A DNA stretch of 64,000 bases from JBGPTF01 sp041490445. Its GTDB lineage: Bacteria; Acidobacteriota; Terriglobia; Acidiferrales; UBA7541. Location: contig JBGPTF010000009.1 in the NCBI GenBank assembly GCA_041490445.1, positions 62,001-126,000 on the forward strand, in the 5' to 3' direction. Every line of letters starts with the position of its first letter. Position 1 is the first letter of the stretch. Position numbers and translations under genes: made by a program. The notes under the pieces are model-generated. The model saw only the letters and a program-made list of their open reading frames with translations. It ran no database searches and was not told where the DNA came from. This document shows, piece by piece, positions 25,003 to 34,287 of the stretch.

Positions 25003-25854
25003 CTAACGCCCCGGCTTCCGCGAGACTATGGCGGGCTGCGCCGCTTTCGCTGCGGACTGATCCGGCGTGGCAGGTTTGGGCCGTGCTGCAGCGGCATTGC
25101 GCTCCCAGACAATTCGCAGGCCCTCGAGGGTGAGAAATTCATCCACTGCCTGGATGTGGCGCGAGCCACGCGCGACCAGGGGGGCCTGTCCGCCCGTGGC
25201 GACGACTTTCGTTTCGCGGCCCATCACGTCTTTCATTCGCGCGAGGATTCCATCCACGAGGTCCACGGCCCCGTAATAGAGCCCCGCCTGCATGGAAGCG
25301 ACCGTGTTCGTACCGATGATCTTTCCTGGGTCTTTGATTTCGACGCGGAACAGGCGCGCGGCGCGGGAAAACAGCGCCTCCGCCGAGATCTCGATGCCTG
25401 GCGCGAGAACGCCTCCCAGGTATTCGCCGCGCGCAGAAACCGCGTCGAAATTGATTGCCGTGCCGAAGTCCACGACGATACACGGGCCGCCGTACTTTTC
25501 GTACGCGGCCACCGCGTTGACGATGCGGTCCGCGCCCACCTCCTGCGGATTGTCATACTGCACCGGCATCCCCGTCTTCACACCGGGTTCGACAAAGAGC
25601 GCCTTCAGATGGAAATAGCGTTCCGCCATCTCCCCCAGCGTCGAGTTCAGCGGTGGCACCACCGAGCTGATGATGATGCCGTCAATCCCACTGGGCGCAA
25701 GTCCGGCCAGAGTGAAGAGATTGCGCGTCAGAATGCCGTACTCGTCCACCGTCTGATCGCGCGCAGTTGTCAGCCGCCAGTGCGCGACGAGTTCCGTATC
25801 GCGATACACGCCCAGCACCGTGTTCGTATTCCCCACGTCAATCGTCAGCAGCAT
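25003..25854 (-). CDS. coaX: Type III pantothenate kinase
   Basis: 283 aa from the ATG at 25852-25854; the longer open frame upstream lies antisense within birA. CoaX phosphorylates pantothenate in the first step of coenzyme A synthesis; type III enzymes are not feedback-inhibited by CoA. MLLTIDVGNTNTVLGVY (1-17) is the ASKHA phosphate-1 motif. VGADRIVNAVAAYEKYGGPC and VVDFGTAINFDAV (about 105-140) carry the catalytic Asp and the dimer site. A 25-residue Ala/Pro/Lys-rich tail exceeds the usual 255-260 aa. Shares one base with the birA stop (TGATG). Confidence 0.95.
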   Translation of the reverse strand: MLLTIDVGNTNTVLGVYRDTELVAHWRLTTARDQTVDEYGILTRNLFTLAGLAPSGIDGIIISSVVPPLNSTLGEMAERYFHLKALFVEPGVKTGMPVQYDNPQEVGADRIVNAVAAYEKYGGPCIVVDFGTAINFDAVSARGEYLGGVLAPGIEISAEALFSRAARLFRVEIKDPGKIIGTNTVASMQAGLYYGAVDLVDGILARMKDVMGRETKVVATGGQAPLVARGSRHIQAVDEFLTLEGLRIVWERNAAAARPKPATPDQSAAKAAQPAIVSRKPGR

Positions 25855-26906
25855 CAGGGGACCTCCGCCACGTCGCCGGAGATGACGGCTTCGATCCGCC
25901 CGTCGTCTCTCCGCACGCGCAGCACACCAGAAGGCTCGAGCCCCGCCGTCGTTCCCGTGAAGTTTCCGGTAGCCGTCGAAATGCGCACGCGCTTGCCTTC
26001 GTAGAAGCTCGACACTTCGGCGAACCGTTTCAGGATCGGCTCGGCGCCGTCGGCGATGAACTGATTGTAGTAGCGGTCGAGGTCGCGGAGCAACCGCACC
26101 AGCACGGAAACACGCGAATGCGCACGTCCCGTCTCTATCCGGAGTGACGTTGCGATCGGCTCGAGCTCCGCCGGCATTTTCGTCTGGTTCACATTCATCC
26201 CGATGCCGACCACGGCATAGTGGACTCGATCCGGCTCCGCGTGCATTTCCGTAAGGATGCCGCAGCATTTCTTGCCGTTCAGCAGCACGTCGTTCGGCCA
26301 GCGGATGTCGGTCGCGAGGCTCGTCTCCTCGGCGACCGCATCGCGCGCGGCGAGGCCCGCGACAAGCGTCAGAAGCGGGGCGTGTGCCGGCGTAATTCTT
26401 GGGCGTAGCAGCACGGTCACGTGAATGCCTGCCGACTTTTCCGAAAGCCAAGTGCGCCCTGCCCGGCCGCGCCCGGCGGTTTGTTCCTCAGCGATCACCA
26501 CGGCGCCGTGTGGCTCGCCCTCCTGGCCGAGTTGCATCGCCGCATTGTTCGTCGAGTCGATCTTGAAGAAGTGGTAGATATGCCGCGCAAACGGAGTGCC
26601 CGCGAGATGCGGTGTGAGCAGCCGGGGCACCAGCACGTCGGGGAAGCGCTCGCAGTGGTAGCCCGTGCCGGCGTGTCCCTTTACCTTCACGCCGAGCTCC
26701 CGCAGCTTTTCCACCCAGCGCCAAACCGTCTGCCGACGCACTCCGATCTCTTTCGCCATCTTCGCCCCGCTGAGGACGATCGTCGAGTTCTCGGCGAGCA
26801 GTGTCAGCAGTGCATCGATGCGCCGGTCGGTTGTGCCTCGGAGGTTGGCCACGGGATGCGCTCGGTACGAAGCGTGCAGCTTACTTGAGGACGAGTCCGG
26901 CCACAA
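25854..26906 (-). CDS. birA: Bifunctional biotin-[acetyl-CoA-carboxylase] ligase / HTH regulator
   Basis: 350 aa from a TTG at 26906 with a G-rich site (AGGGGG) 8 bases upstream; a GTG at 26852 is an alternative giving 332 aa. The N-terminal winged helix (about 28-85) shows AKEIGVRRQTVWRWVEKLRE, so the protein may repress biotin genes. The ligase core has STNNAAMQ, the biotinyl-AMP loop GRGRAGRTW, RWPNDVLLNGKKCCGILTE and the C-terminal SH3-like domain (about 300-345). It biotinylates the AccB carboxyl carrier. Lies between coaX (1-bp overlap) and valS (12 bp). Confidence 0.93.
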   Translation of the reverse strand: MWPDSSSSKLHASYRAHPVANLRGTTDRRIDALLTLLAENSTIVLSGAKMAKEIGVRRQTVWRWVEKLRELGVKVKGHAGTGYHCERFPDVLVPRLLTPHLAGTPFARHIYHFFKIDSTNNAAMQLGQEGEPHGAVVIAEEQTAGRGRAGRTWLSEKSAGIHVTVLLRPRITPAHAPLLTLVAGLAARDAVAEETSLATDIRWPNDVLLNGKKCCGILTEMHAEPDRVHYAVVGIGMNVNQTKMPAELEPIATSLRIETGRAHSRVSVLVRLLRDLDRYYNQFIADGAEPILKRFAEVSSFYEGKRVRISTATGNFTGTTAGLEPSGVLRVRRDDGRIEAVISGDVAEVP

Positions 26907-26918
26907 GTGCGCGGCCCC

Positions 26919-29693
26919 CTAGGCGGATTGGCTGGAGGGTTTTTCGAGTTGTGCAATCCGGTCAAGAAGCTTTTGATATTCGGCTTGCCTTTCCGCGACA
27001 GTGGATTCGAGCGTGCGGACAATCTCAGCCGGTGCGCGGTTGCGGAACGTGTCGTCGGCAAGACGCGACTTCTTCGATTCGATGTCTTTCGCCAGTCGGT
27101 CAGTTTCCTTGCGCAGCTTCGCAACTTCGGCGCGCACGTCGAAGGCATCGCCAAACGCAATGCGCAACTCGAATTGTGCGGTCGAACGAATCGTCCCGCC
27201 CGAGGAATCGAGCCGGCCCGTTGCACACTTCAACTCCGAGAGTGTGGCCAACCGTAGGACTGTGTTGAGATTGTTCTGGATCAGTGAGCGCACAGAAGCG
27301 TCATCCGCCAAGAATTCTGCGGCAACCTTGCGCTTTGGTTCGAGTTTCAGTTCGGCGCGAATGTTTCGGGCAGCACTGATGAATTCCTGCAGCAGCTTTA
27401 CATCGTCCTCCGCGTCCCTGTCCTTCCATCCCGCGTGCGCCTCTGGAAATTGCTCGAGCGCAATGGATTTCGCCCCGGCACGCTGCGGGAGTTTGTGCCA
27501 CAGCTCCTCGGTGAGAAACGGCATGAACGGATGCAGCAGCCGCAGCGCCGATTCGAAGACAGCGAATAGGTTGCGCCATGCCGCGACGGCGGCATCACGA
27601 TCCGCTGCGGCCAGTTGCGGTTTTACCCACTCGATGTACCAGTCGCAGAAATCGCCCCAGAAAAAGTGGTAGATGATGTGGGCTGCTTCGTGAAAGTGGA
27701 AGTTTTCGAGCGCGTCGTTGAGTTCCGCGGTCACGGTGGCGAGCCGCGAGAACATCCACCGGTCAATGAGCGCAAGCTGGCCGCCCTGCTTGTAGGGAGC
27801 GGCGGCGCGAATCTCCGGCGCGGCCAACTCCTCGAGCTTCACGCCCGCGGCTTCGATCTTGTCAAGATTGACGAATAGAAACCGCGCCGCATTCCAGATT
27901 TTGTTCGCGAACGCCCGGTAGCTCAGGATGTGTTCTTCGCTCAGGGCAATGTCGGTGCCGGGCGCGGCCATCACCGCCAGCGCGAATCGCAGCGCGTCGG
28001 TGCCGTGCTTGTCGGCGACCTCAAGGGGATCGACGACATTCCCTCGGGTTTTCGACATCTTGATGCCGTGCGGATCGCGCACGATCGCGTGCAGATAGAG
28101 CTGGCGAAAGGGGATTCGCTGCTCGATCGTGTCACGGGGCATCAGGTGCAAGTCCATCATGATCATCCGCGCATCCCAAAAAAACAGGATGTCGCTGCCA
28201 CTGATCAGCAGGCTGGTCGGGTAGTAGGTGCGCAAGTCTTCCGTTTCATCCGGCCAGCCGAGCGTCGACATGGGCCACAAGCCGGCGCTGAACCACGTGT
28301 CGAGGACGTCCGAATCCTGCTTGAGCAGCCCGCTTCCGCACGCGGGACATTTGCCCGGCGGACTTGCCGCCTGTGCGTGGCCGTTGACGATCTCCACGCG
28401 CGAATCGCGCGCCGGCGTCATCGCGGCGCAATCCGCGCAGTGCCAGATCGGGATACGGTGTCCCCACCACAGTTGCCTCGAGATGCACCAGTCCCGGATG
28501 TTTTCGAGCCAGTTGAGAAGGATCTTCTTCTGGTTGTCCGGCACAACGGCAATCAGTTGTTCCCGGACGACGCGCATCGCCGGCTCGGCGAGCGGCTTCA
28601 TTTTGCAGAACCACTGCACGGAGACGCGCGGTTCGATGTCGGTCTTGCAGCGATCGCACGTGCCGACGGCGTGCGCGTGATTCTCGATGCGCTCGAGCAG
28701 CCCAAGCTTCTTCAGATCCTCGACGATTTTTTCGCGCGCGGCAATGCGGACCATTCCGGCATAGATTCCAGCAGATCCATTCATGTGCGCGTCGTCCGTC
28801 ATCACGTCGATCTCGGGCAGTTTGTGCCGGCGCCCGATTTCGAAATCGTTTGGATCGTGAGCCGGCGTCACTTTGACGACACCCGTACCGAACTCGCGGT
28901 CCACCGCGTCGTCGGCGACGACCGGAAGTTCCCGCTGCATCAGCGGCAGCAAGACTTTCTTGCCGACGAGGTGTTTGTATCGTTCATCCGCCGGATGCAC
29001 AGCAACGGCAGTATCGCCCAGCATTGTTTCGGGCCGCGTCGTGGCGACCACGACGTGCTCCTGTGAACCCACAACTGGGTAGCGGATGTGCCAGAGTTTT
29101 CCGGCGCGCTCAACGTGAACGGTTTCGAGGTCGCTGATCGCCGTCTGGCAGCGCGGGCACCAATTGACGATGTAGCGTCCGCGGTAGATCAACCCTTCGC
29201 GATAGAGCCGCAGAAATGCTTCTAGCACGGCGCGATACAGGGCCGGCTCGAGGGTGAACCGCTCGCGCGTCCAGTCGCACGACGCACCGAGGCGGATCAT
29301 TTGGTGCTTGATCGCTCCTCCGCTTTCTTCCTTCCACCTCCAGACTCTGCGCTCAAATTCCTCGCGGCCAATCTCCTGCCGCGACAGGCCTTCCTTCGCC
29401 AGTTCGCGCTCCACCACAAATTGCGTACCGATGCCGGCATGGTCCATGCCGGGCAGCCAGAGCGTGCTGTAGCCATTCATCCTCCGCCAGCGCACGAGGA
29501 TGTCGATTTGCGTGTGCTCGAGCATGTGGCCGATGTGGATTGAGCCCGTCACGTTCGGCGGCGGCAGGACAATCGAAAACACCGGGCCCGGAACTTTCGC
29601 GTCGGCGCGGAAGAGCTTCTCCTCAAACCAGGCTTGTGCCCAGCGCCTTTCGATCTCTTGCGGCTCGTACGCCTTGGGAATCTCTCGCGGCAT
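26919..29693 (-). CDS. valS: Valine-tRNA ligase
   Basis: 924 aa from the ATG at 29691-29693 (MPREIPKAYEP); an in-frame ATG at 29717 would add 8 residues. Class I synthetase charging tRNA-Val. PPPNVTGSIHIGHMLEHT contains the HIGH motif. The CP1 editing domain spans about 180-390. KMSKTRGNVVDPLEV carries KMSKS. Extra zinc-type cysteines are seen in TCDRCKTDIEPR and KCPACGSG. The C-terminal arm (about 855-920) is a coiled coil with AKLRKETDRLAKDIESKKSR, typical of ValS. Normal length. Confidence 0.96.
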   Translation of the reverse strand: MPREIPKAYEPQEIERRWAQAWFEEKLFRADAKVPGPVFSIVLPPPNVTGSIHIGHMLEHTQIDILVRWRRMNGYSTLWLPGMDHAGIGTQFVVERELAKEGLSRQEIGREEFERRVWRWKEESGGAIKHQMIRLGASCDWTRERFTLEPALYRAVLEAFLRLYREGLIYRGRYIVNWCPRCQTAISDLETVHVERAGKLWHIRYPVVGSQEHVVVATTRPETMLGDTAVAVHPADERYKHLVGKKVLLPLMQRELPVVADDAVDREFGTGVVKVTPAHDPNDFEIGRRHKLPEIDVMTDDAHMNGSAGIYAGMVRIAAREKIVEDLKKLGLLERIENHAHAVGTCDRCKTDIEPRVSVQWFCKMKPLAEPAMRVVREQLIAVVPDNQKKILLNWLENIRDWCISRQLWWGHRIPIWHCADCAAMTPARDSRVEIVNGHAQAASPPGKCPACGSGLLKQDSDVLDTWFSAGLWPMSTLGWPDETEDLRTYYPTSLLISGSDILFFWDARMIMMDLHLMPRDTIEQRIPFRQLYLHAIVRDPHGIKMSKTRGNVVDPLEVADKHGTDALRFALAVMAAPGTDIALSEEHILSYRAFANKIWNAARFLFVNLDKIEAAGVKLEELAAPEIRAAAPYKQGGQLALIDRWMFSRLATVTAELNDALENFHFHEAAHIIYHFFWGDFCDWYIEWVKPQLAAADRDAAVAAWRNLFAVFESALRLLHPFMPFLTEELWHKLPQRAGAKSIALEQFPEAHAGWKDRDAEDDVKLLQEFISAARNIRAELKLEPKRKVAAEFLADDASVRSLIQNNLNTVLRLATLSELKCATGRLDSSGGTIRSTAQFELRIAFGDAFDVRAEVAKLRKETDRLAKDIESKKSRLADDTFRNRAPAEIVRTLESTVAERQAEYQKLLDRIAQLEKPSSQSA

Positions 29694-29827
29694 GGAGGAA
29701 AACACTATACGGTTCATCCGCGGGAGCCGTCAATCGCGTGAATTTGCTTTGGAGAGGCGGACAGTTGTGATTGTGACTTACGAGAAGGCGGTGCCCCGGC
29801 CTTCCCGAAGGAAACGGTGGGATGGTT

Positions 29828-31135
29828 CTACTTCTTCTGCAATTCCTGGTGGAGGAGCGATTCAGCGAGCGGGCGAAGGATTTCGCGCGTCAGGATATCG
29901 TGAATTTGCGGCTCGAGCCGTTCGAGCACTTGCGAGACGACCGCTTCCACCAGTGCCGGATCAACCTGCGGCGGCGCGGGAATCGATTCAACCGGGGTGG
30001 AGGAGTAATCGGTTGGAATTTCAGACTCTGATTGACCGAACGCAAACGCATCTGATTCGGTTTCCGGCGACGGAGAAAACGCCAGGGAAAGAAGGGAGGC
30101 AGCCTCGAAATCCGACTGCGAAGACGGCAGCGGAATCTCTTGAGGCGGCAATTCGTCGGCTGGCCTAGCTGACGCCGGTGCATTCGCCTCTTGCTCCGAG
30201 TGCAGGGGAATCACGGCCGCAGGCTGCCACAGCATATCCGGAGGAGCTTCCGATGAGATTGTCGAGGTCGGCGCAGCATCATGGCTGGACGCTTCTGAGA
30301 CAAAATCCTCTGAAGGAGTCGCGCCGATATCAGCAGCCGCTTCCTCCGCCGGCTCTTGCTTGTGCGGCGACATCATGTCAAGCCATTCCGCCGGGCTGGC
30401 GGCAAGCTCCGCTGTCGGCGGAAATTCTGGGGCGGAATTCGCTGCGGCATCGCTGGGCTCTGCCAAGTCTTCGGTGGAATAGGAACTGGGTGCAGGTTCC
30501 GATTCGCCCATCAGGTTCGCGGACACGCCGAGCCCGGCGGGCACTTCAAAGGCGATTGGCTCGCGCCGCCAATTCGGCGCGGATTCCTCCGCAGGCTCCG
30601 CCGCTGGACTTTTTTCTTCGCGAAAACTGAGCGCGCCGGGAGTAACGGGAAACTTTTGCGGCAGGGTTTCTGGCTCCGGCTGAGGCTCCACCTTGGCCTG
30701 ACGAGTCGGCGCTGGTTCTTGTTTCGTCTCTGGAGGCGCCGCAGCGGGAGCGGCATGTCGCTTCTCCATGCCTGCGACAAATCCGGTCACCATCGCGATC
30801 AGTGGGTCCGGCGGAACGAAGGGCTTCTTCAGGATCCCATTCGCGCCCACCCGGTGGACTTCCTTTTCATCCAGGGGATCAAACGCGCCGATCAGCAGCA
30901 CCACAGGGATGTGGGCGTAGCGCGGATCTTTCTTGATGAATTCGCAGACCTCATACCCGTTGCGCACCGGCATGAAAACGTCCGCAAGAACCACGTCCGG
31001 GTTCGCGTCGGGGAGTTTTCTCACGGCGGCTTCGCCGTTGCCGACGGCAATCACTTTGATGCCGTGGTCTTCGAGCGCCAGCGCTACCATCTTCTGGATA
31101 TTGCTGTTGTCGTCCGCCACCAGAACTGTAGGCAC
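29828..31135 (-). CDS. Response regulator receiver protein with long disordered tail
   Basis: 435 aa. Residues 1 to about 122 form a CheY-like receiver: MPTVLVADDNSNIQKMVALA supplies the acidic pair, DVVLADVFMPVRNGYEVC carries the phosphoacceptor Asp, and NGILKKPFVPPDPLIAM has the conserved Lys. Residues about 130-385 are low-complexity, rich in Pro, Ala, Glu and Ser. The last 45 residues (VDPALVEAVVSQVLERLEPQ onward) form an amphipathic helix. There is no DNA-binding or enzyme output domain. No partner kinase is adjacent. It likely acts through protein-protein contact, but the output is unknown. It lies 134 bp upstream of valS. Confidence 0.8.
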   Translation of the reverse strand: MPTVLVADDNSNIQKMVALALEDHGIKVIAVGNGEAAVRKLPDANPDVVLADVFMPVRNGYEVCEFIKKDPRYAHIPVVLLIGAFDPLDEKEVHRVGANGILKKPFVPPDPLIAMVTGFVAGMEKRHAAPAAAPPETKQEPAPTRQAKVEPQPEPETLPQKFPVTPGALSFREEKSPAAEPAEESAPNWRREPIAFEVPAGLGVSANLMGESEPAPSSYSTEDLAEPSDAAANSAPEFPPTAELAASPAEWLDMMSPHKQEPAEEAAADIGATPSEDFVSEASSHDAAPTSTISSEAPPDMLWQPAAVIPLHSEQEANAPASARPADELPPQEIPLPSSQSDFEAASLLSLAFSPSPETESDAFAFGQSESEIPTDYSSTPVESIPAPPQVDPALVEAVVSQVLERLEPQIHDILTREILRPLAESLLHQELQKK

Positions 31136-31271
31136 GAATGCACACCCCGCAGCGCGTCGCTTAGCGAAACGCCACCTGTGGTTCCACCGCTATTGGAGCA
31201 CTACGGGAGATGTCCGTCAACCGCCTCGAGGGACAGGCGTGCTACACCCGATAGCACTTCCGTACAGAGGG

Positions 31272-32612
31272 TTACCAGGGGATGATCTTACGCAAGCCCT
31301 TTTTCTTCTTGCTGGTAGACTCTTTGTTCTTCTTGTCTTTCTCTGCTTTGGAGGCCTTGGGGTCTTTCGTAGTCGCTGCCGGCTTGTCGCCGTTTGCAGG
31401 CGGGTTCGTGGCCGAGGGAGGTGCTGGTGCCCCCGGTTTCACCGGCTGTGCCGGATTTGAACCGGTCGCCGGCGGGCTGTTGCTGGGGGTTACGACGGTC
31501 GCGTTCGCCGAAGACCCTGCGGGCACCGTCTCCACGGCGACGGACCCGCTGCCCGTTCCCGAACTGGATCCTCCTCCGCCCTCTCCTCCAACAACAACGG
31601 CGCCCCCGGGCCCGGGTCTCAGGATCTCGCTCGCCGCGATGGATTCGTTGGGTGGGTTTAGGTTCGGCTGCCCCGCATGTGCCGCCATCGAGACGTCTGG
31701 CCCGCTCTTCAACAGCTTGAGCGGGTTCTGAAGAAGGCCATGGTGCTGGCGAGGGATTTCCTGCTCGTGCTGCATCCGGGCGAGAGAGGCGGCATCCGGT
31801 TGTGGCACGGGGATGCCGTCGGCGACAAGTTTTTGCTTCGCCTCCTCCGCGTGAGGAGAGAGTGGGTAATCGCGGACGATGCGCTCGTAGTATTTGTCCG
31901 AGACCTCGCGATGTTCGGCCTTCTCGTAAATGTCGCCGAGCATCCACAGTGCTTGGTCGCTCTGGCTGTAGAGCGGATAGCGATCCGCGAGTTCCAGCAA
32001 GCGAGCCGCAGACGCGCGGTAGGCGCGCTTAACATAGTAGAAGTGGGCGACGCGGTAGTCCCCCTCCGCCAGCACTTCCTGGACATCGCGCAGGTGCTGC
32101 TCAGCCTGCGGCACCAGCGGGCTCTGCGGATACTTGAGCAGAAACGTCTGCAATTCATCTTCGGCCGCGCGCGCTTGCGTGGAATCGCGGTCCGGTTTTT
32201 CCATCATCCGGTAATGGGTCATCGCCACCTGCATCTGCGCGTAGGCGGCCTCGTCGAGGAACGGGAAGAACGTGATGAAGTCTTTGTATTCGGAGATGGC
32301 TTGCGTCAGGCCAGACGTGCCGCCCTCTTTGTAATAGGAATCCGCAATCGCGAGCTTGGCTTTGGCCAGGTATTCGCTGTCCGGGTAGCTGTTGATCAGC
32401 GTCTGCAGGCTGAGCCGCGCGACCGTGTAACGGCCGTGCTGGATGTCGTTCATCGAGCTGTTGAACAGCACCTTGTCCGGCTCGGCCGACTGTGTCGTGT
32501 CGGGAGCAGCCTTCTTCTTGCCGCCGATGCCGAGACACCCGGTCAGGAACGACGCCAGCAGTACGGTCGCGAGGAAAACGCCAATCTGTGGTTCTCTGCG
32601 TATTCGCATCAC
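31272..32612 (-). CDS. bamD: Outer membrane protein assembly factor BamD-like lipoprotein
   Basis: 446 aa, against about 245 in E. coli. The signal peptide ends in the lipobox LTGC with Cys26. Five TPR-like repeats (about 40-255) include NDIQHGRYTVARLSLQTLIN, YPDSEYLAKAKLAIADSYYK and YPLSPHAEEAKQKLV. BamD is the essential lipoprotein that couples substrates to BamA. The C-terminal about 175 residues are a low-complexity extension rich in Pro, Ala, Gly, Ser and Lys, ending KKKKGLRKIIPW; this is not part of canonical BamD. It overlaps rpe by 4 bp. Confidence 0.88.
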   Translation of the reverse strand: MMRIRREPQIGVFLATVLLASFLTGCLGIGGKKKAAPDTTQSAEPDKVLFNSSMNDIQHGRYTVARLSLQTLINSYPDSEYLAKAKLAIADSYYKEGGTSGLTQAISEYKDFITFFPFLDEAAYAQMQVAMTHYRMMEKPDRDSTQARAAEDELQTFLLKYPQSPLVPQAEQHLRDVQEVLAEGDYRVAHFYYVKRAYRASAARLLELADRYPLYSQSDQALWMLGDIYEKAEHREVSDKYYERIVRDYPLSPHAEEAKQKLVADGIPVPQPDAASLARMQHEQEIPRQHHGLLQNPLKLLKSGPDVSMAAHAGQPNLNPPNESIAASEILRPGPGGAVVVGGEGGGGSSSGTGSGSVAVETVPAGSSANATVVTPSNSPPATGSNPAQPVKPGAPAPPSATNPPANGDKPAATTKDPKASKAEKDKKNKESTSKKKKGLRKIIPW

Positions 32613-33295
32613 ACCTTTTGGGCCACCGCGTCGCCGGCCAATTGGCGCATCCGGCGAACGGCGCCTCCGGGATCGGGAGTATGGAAAATCGAGGTTCCGG
32701 CGACCAGCGTTTCCGCTCCGGCGAGAACCAGTTCCGCGGCGTTCTCGTGCCCCACGCCGCCGTCCACTTCGATTCGGAACGAATAATTATAACGCGCGCG
32801 CATCTGTTTCAATTGTCCAATTTTCTCGAGCGCCCCGGGAATGAATTTTTGCCCCCCGAATCCTGGATTCACCGACATCACCAGAACCGTATCCACGCGA
32901 TCGAGGATTTCCGTGAGCGTCGCCACCGGTGTGGCCGGATTGATCGCCACCCCCGCCTCCGCACCCTGCTCGCGAATCGCCGCGAGCAGCCGGTCCAGAT
33001 GCACCGTCGCTTCCTGATGGACCAAAATGCGATCGGCGCCGGCCTTCGCAAACGCCTCAATGTATTGTCCCGGCCGCTCAATCATAAGATGCACGTCGAG
33101 CGGCAGGGTGGTTGCCTTGCGCAGCGAAGCCACTACCGGCACACCGATTGAAATATTCGGCACGAAGTGGCCGTCCATCACGTCCACGTGGATCACGGCC
33201 GCGCCAGCCTGTTCCACCGCGCGGACTTCATCTCCCAGCGCGGAGAAATTCGCAGCCAAAATCGAGGGTGCGATTTCGATTGGATGGCGATTCAT
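32609..33295 (-). CDS. rpe: Ribulose-phosphate 3-epimerase
   Basis: 228 aa from the ATG at 33293-33295; a TTG at 33304 is less likely. Interconverts ribulose-5-phosphate and xylulose-5-phosphate in the pentose phosphate pathway. The TIM barrel starts IEIAPSILAANFSALGDEV. The metal and catalytic residues lie in HVDVMDGHFVPNISIG, DVHLMIERP and SVNPGFGGQKFIP, and IEVDGGVGHENA carries the second catalytic Asp. Overlaps bamD by 4 bp; 38 bp after the PASTA gene. Confidence 0.96.
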   Translation of the reverse strand: MNRHPIEIAPSILAANFSALGDEVRAVEQAGAAVIHVDVMDGHFVPNISIGVPVVASLRKATTLPLDVHLMIERPGQYIEAFAKAGADRILVHQEATVHLDRLLAAIREQGAEAGVAINPATPVATLTEILDRVDTVLVMSVNPGFGGQKFIPGALEKIGQLKQMRARYNYSFRIEVDGGVGHENAAELVLAGAETLVAGTSIFHTPDPGGAVRRMRQLAGDAVAQKV

Positions 33296-33333
33296 CGGAT
33301 GCAACTGAATTCTAGCACAGCCTTTGTTGTCAT

Positions 33334-34059
33334 TTATTGGGCAACTTGGAGGTCCACCGTTGCCCCGGCTTCCACTCGCGATCCGCGCGCCGGCGTCTGG
33401 CCGGTGACCGAATCGTGCGTTCCGCTCGGCATCACGACCAGCGCAATCTTGCCCGCCTTCAGCCCCGCCGCCGCAACCCGCTGTTGCGCTTCTCCGAGCG
33501 TCAGACCAAGCAGATCGGGCATCACAAGCGCTGCGGGCCGCGTCCCAAGCGATACGAGTAAATCCACGTGCGGGCTGGTAGCGTCAGCCGTCTCCGGGGC
33601 AGGCCATTGCTCCACCACGGTGTCGGCCGGATAGCCCGCCAGGTAAACGCCGGAAAGTTCGCCCGCCTGCATTCCCCCGCGAAGCAATTCGATATGCGCC
33701 GCTCGCGTGCTTTTCTGAATGAGATTGGGGATTGTCACCTTCTGCGGGCCCATGCTGAGCACCACGTGCGCGCGCTGGCCGGTCTTCACATGGAGCCCTC
33801 CCGGCGGACTCTGGCGGACGATTGCGTCCTCGGGCTTGCTGCTGTACACCCGGTCGTCCACCTTCATGTCGAGGGAAAGCCTCTGCAGCGCCGCTTGCGC
33901 TTCGGCGGACTTTTTACCGATGAGATCGGGCATCACCACTTCACGGCCCTGTACGGCGAACCGCATCGCCGTGATCGCGCTCAAAAACGCCACCGAGGCG
34001 AGCACGAAGATCAGCATCGCCAGCCGTCCGAACCATTGCAGTTTGTCGCGTAAGCCCAT
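33334..34059 (-). CDS. Membrane-anchored PASTA-domain protein without kinase
   Basis: 241 aa from the ATG at 34057-34059; an upstream in-frame start at 34089 is possible. One transmembrane helix (about 14-34, LAMLIFVLASVAFLSAITAM). Three PASTA domains then follow: VVMPDLIGKKSAEAQAALQR (about 41-105), VTIPNLIQKSTRAAHIELL (about 107-172) and LVMPDLLGLTLGEAQQRV (about 176-241). PASTA domains of PrkC/PknB and PBPs bind muropeptides or peptidoglycan. No kinase or transpeptidase domain is attached. The gene sits between rsmB and rpe, where Firmicutes usually carry the PASTA kinase PrkC. Confidence 0.85.
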   Translation of the reverse strand: MGLRDKLQWFGRLAMLIFVLASVAFLSAITAMRFAVQGREVVMPDLIGKKSAEAQAALQRLSLDMKVDDRVYSSKPEDAIVRQSPPGGLHVKTGQRAHVVLSMGPQKVTIPNLIQKSTRAAHIELLRGGMQAGELSGVYLAGYPADTVVEQWPAPETADATSPHVDLLVSLGTRPAALVMPDLLGLTLGEAQQRVAAAGLKAGKIALVVMPSGTHDSVTGQTPARGSRVEAGATVDLQVAQ

Positions 34060-34287
34060 CGTGCGAACCGCGCAGACTAACACGCGCACGCAGGCTGTTC
34101 AATGCATCCCCACGTCCTCCTGTTCGCGTGTGTCAACCACCGCTCGATGATTTTGCTGGAACAGAGAACACGGTGTCCGGTAGCACAGAGACCGTGCAAA
34201 GACGCGCGCTTCAGATCTCGTTGATGCGGGTTTCAAAACCGGTCGAGAGGGTTCTAGCCGCTCGGGAATTCAAGTCGCCAAGGCAGA

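Noticed and set aside
25003..26451. 482-codon frame as a longer pantothenate kinase
   Set aside because: The N-terminal 199 codons lie within birA in another frame; the enzyme starts with MLLTIDVGNTNT.
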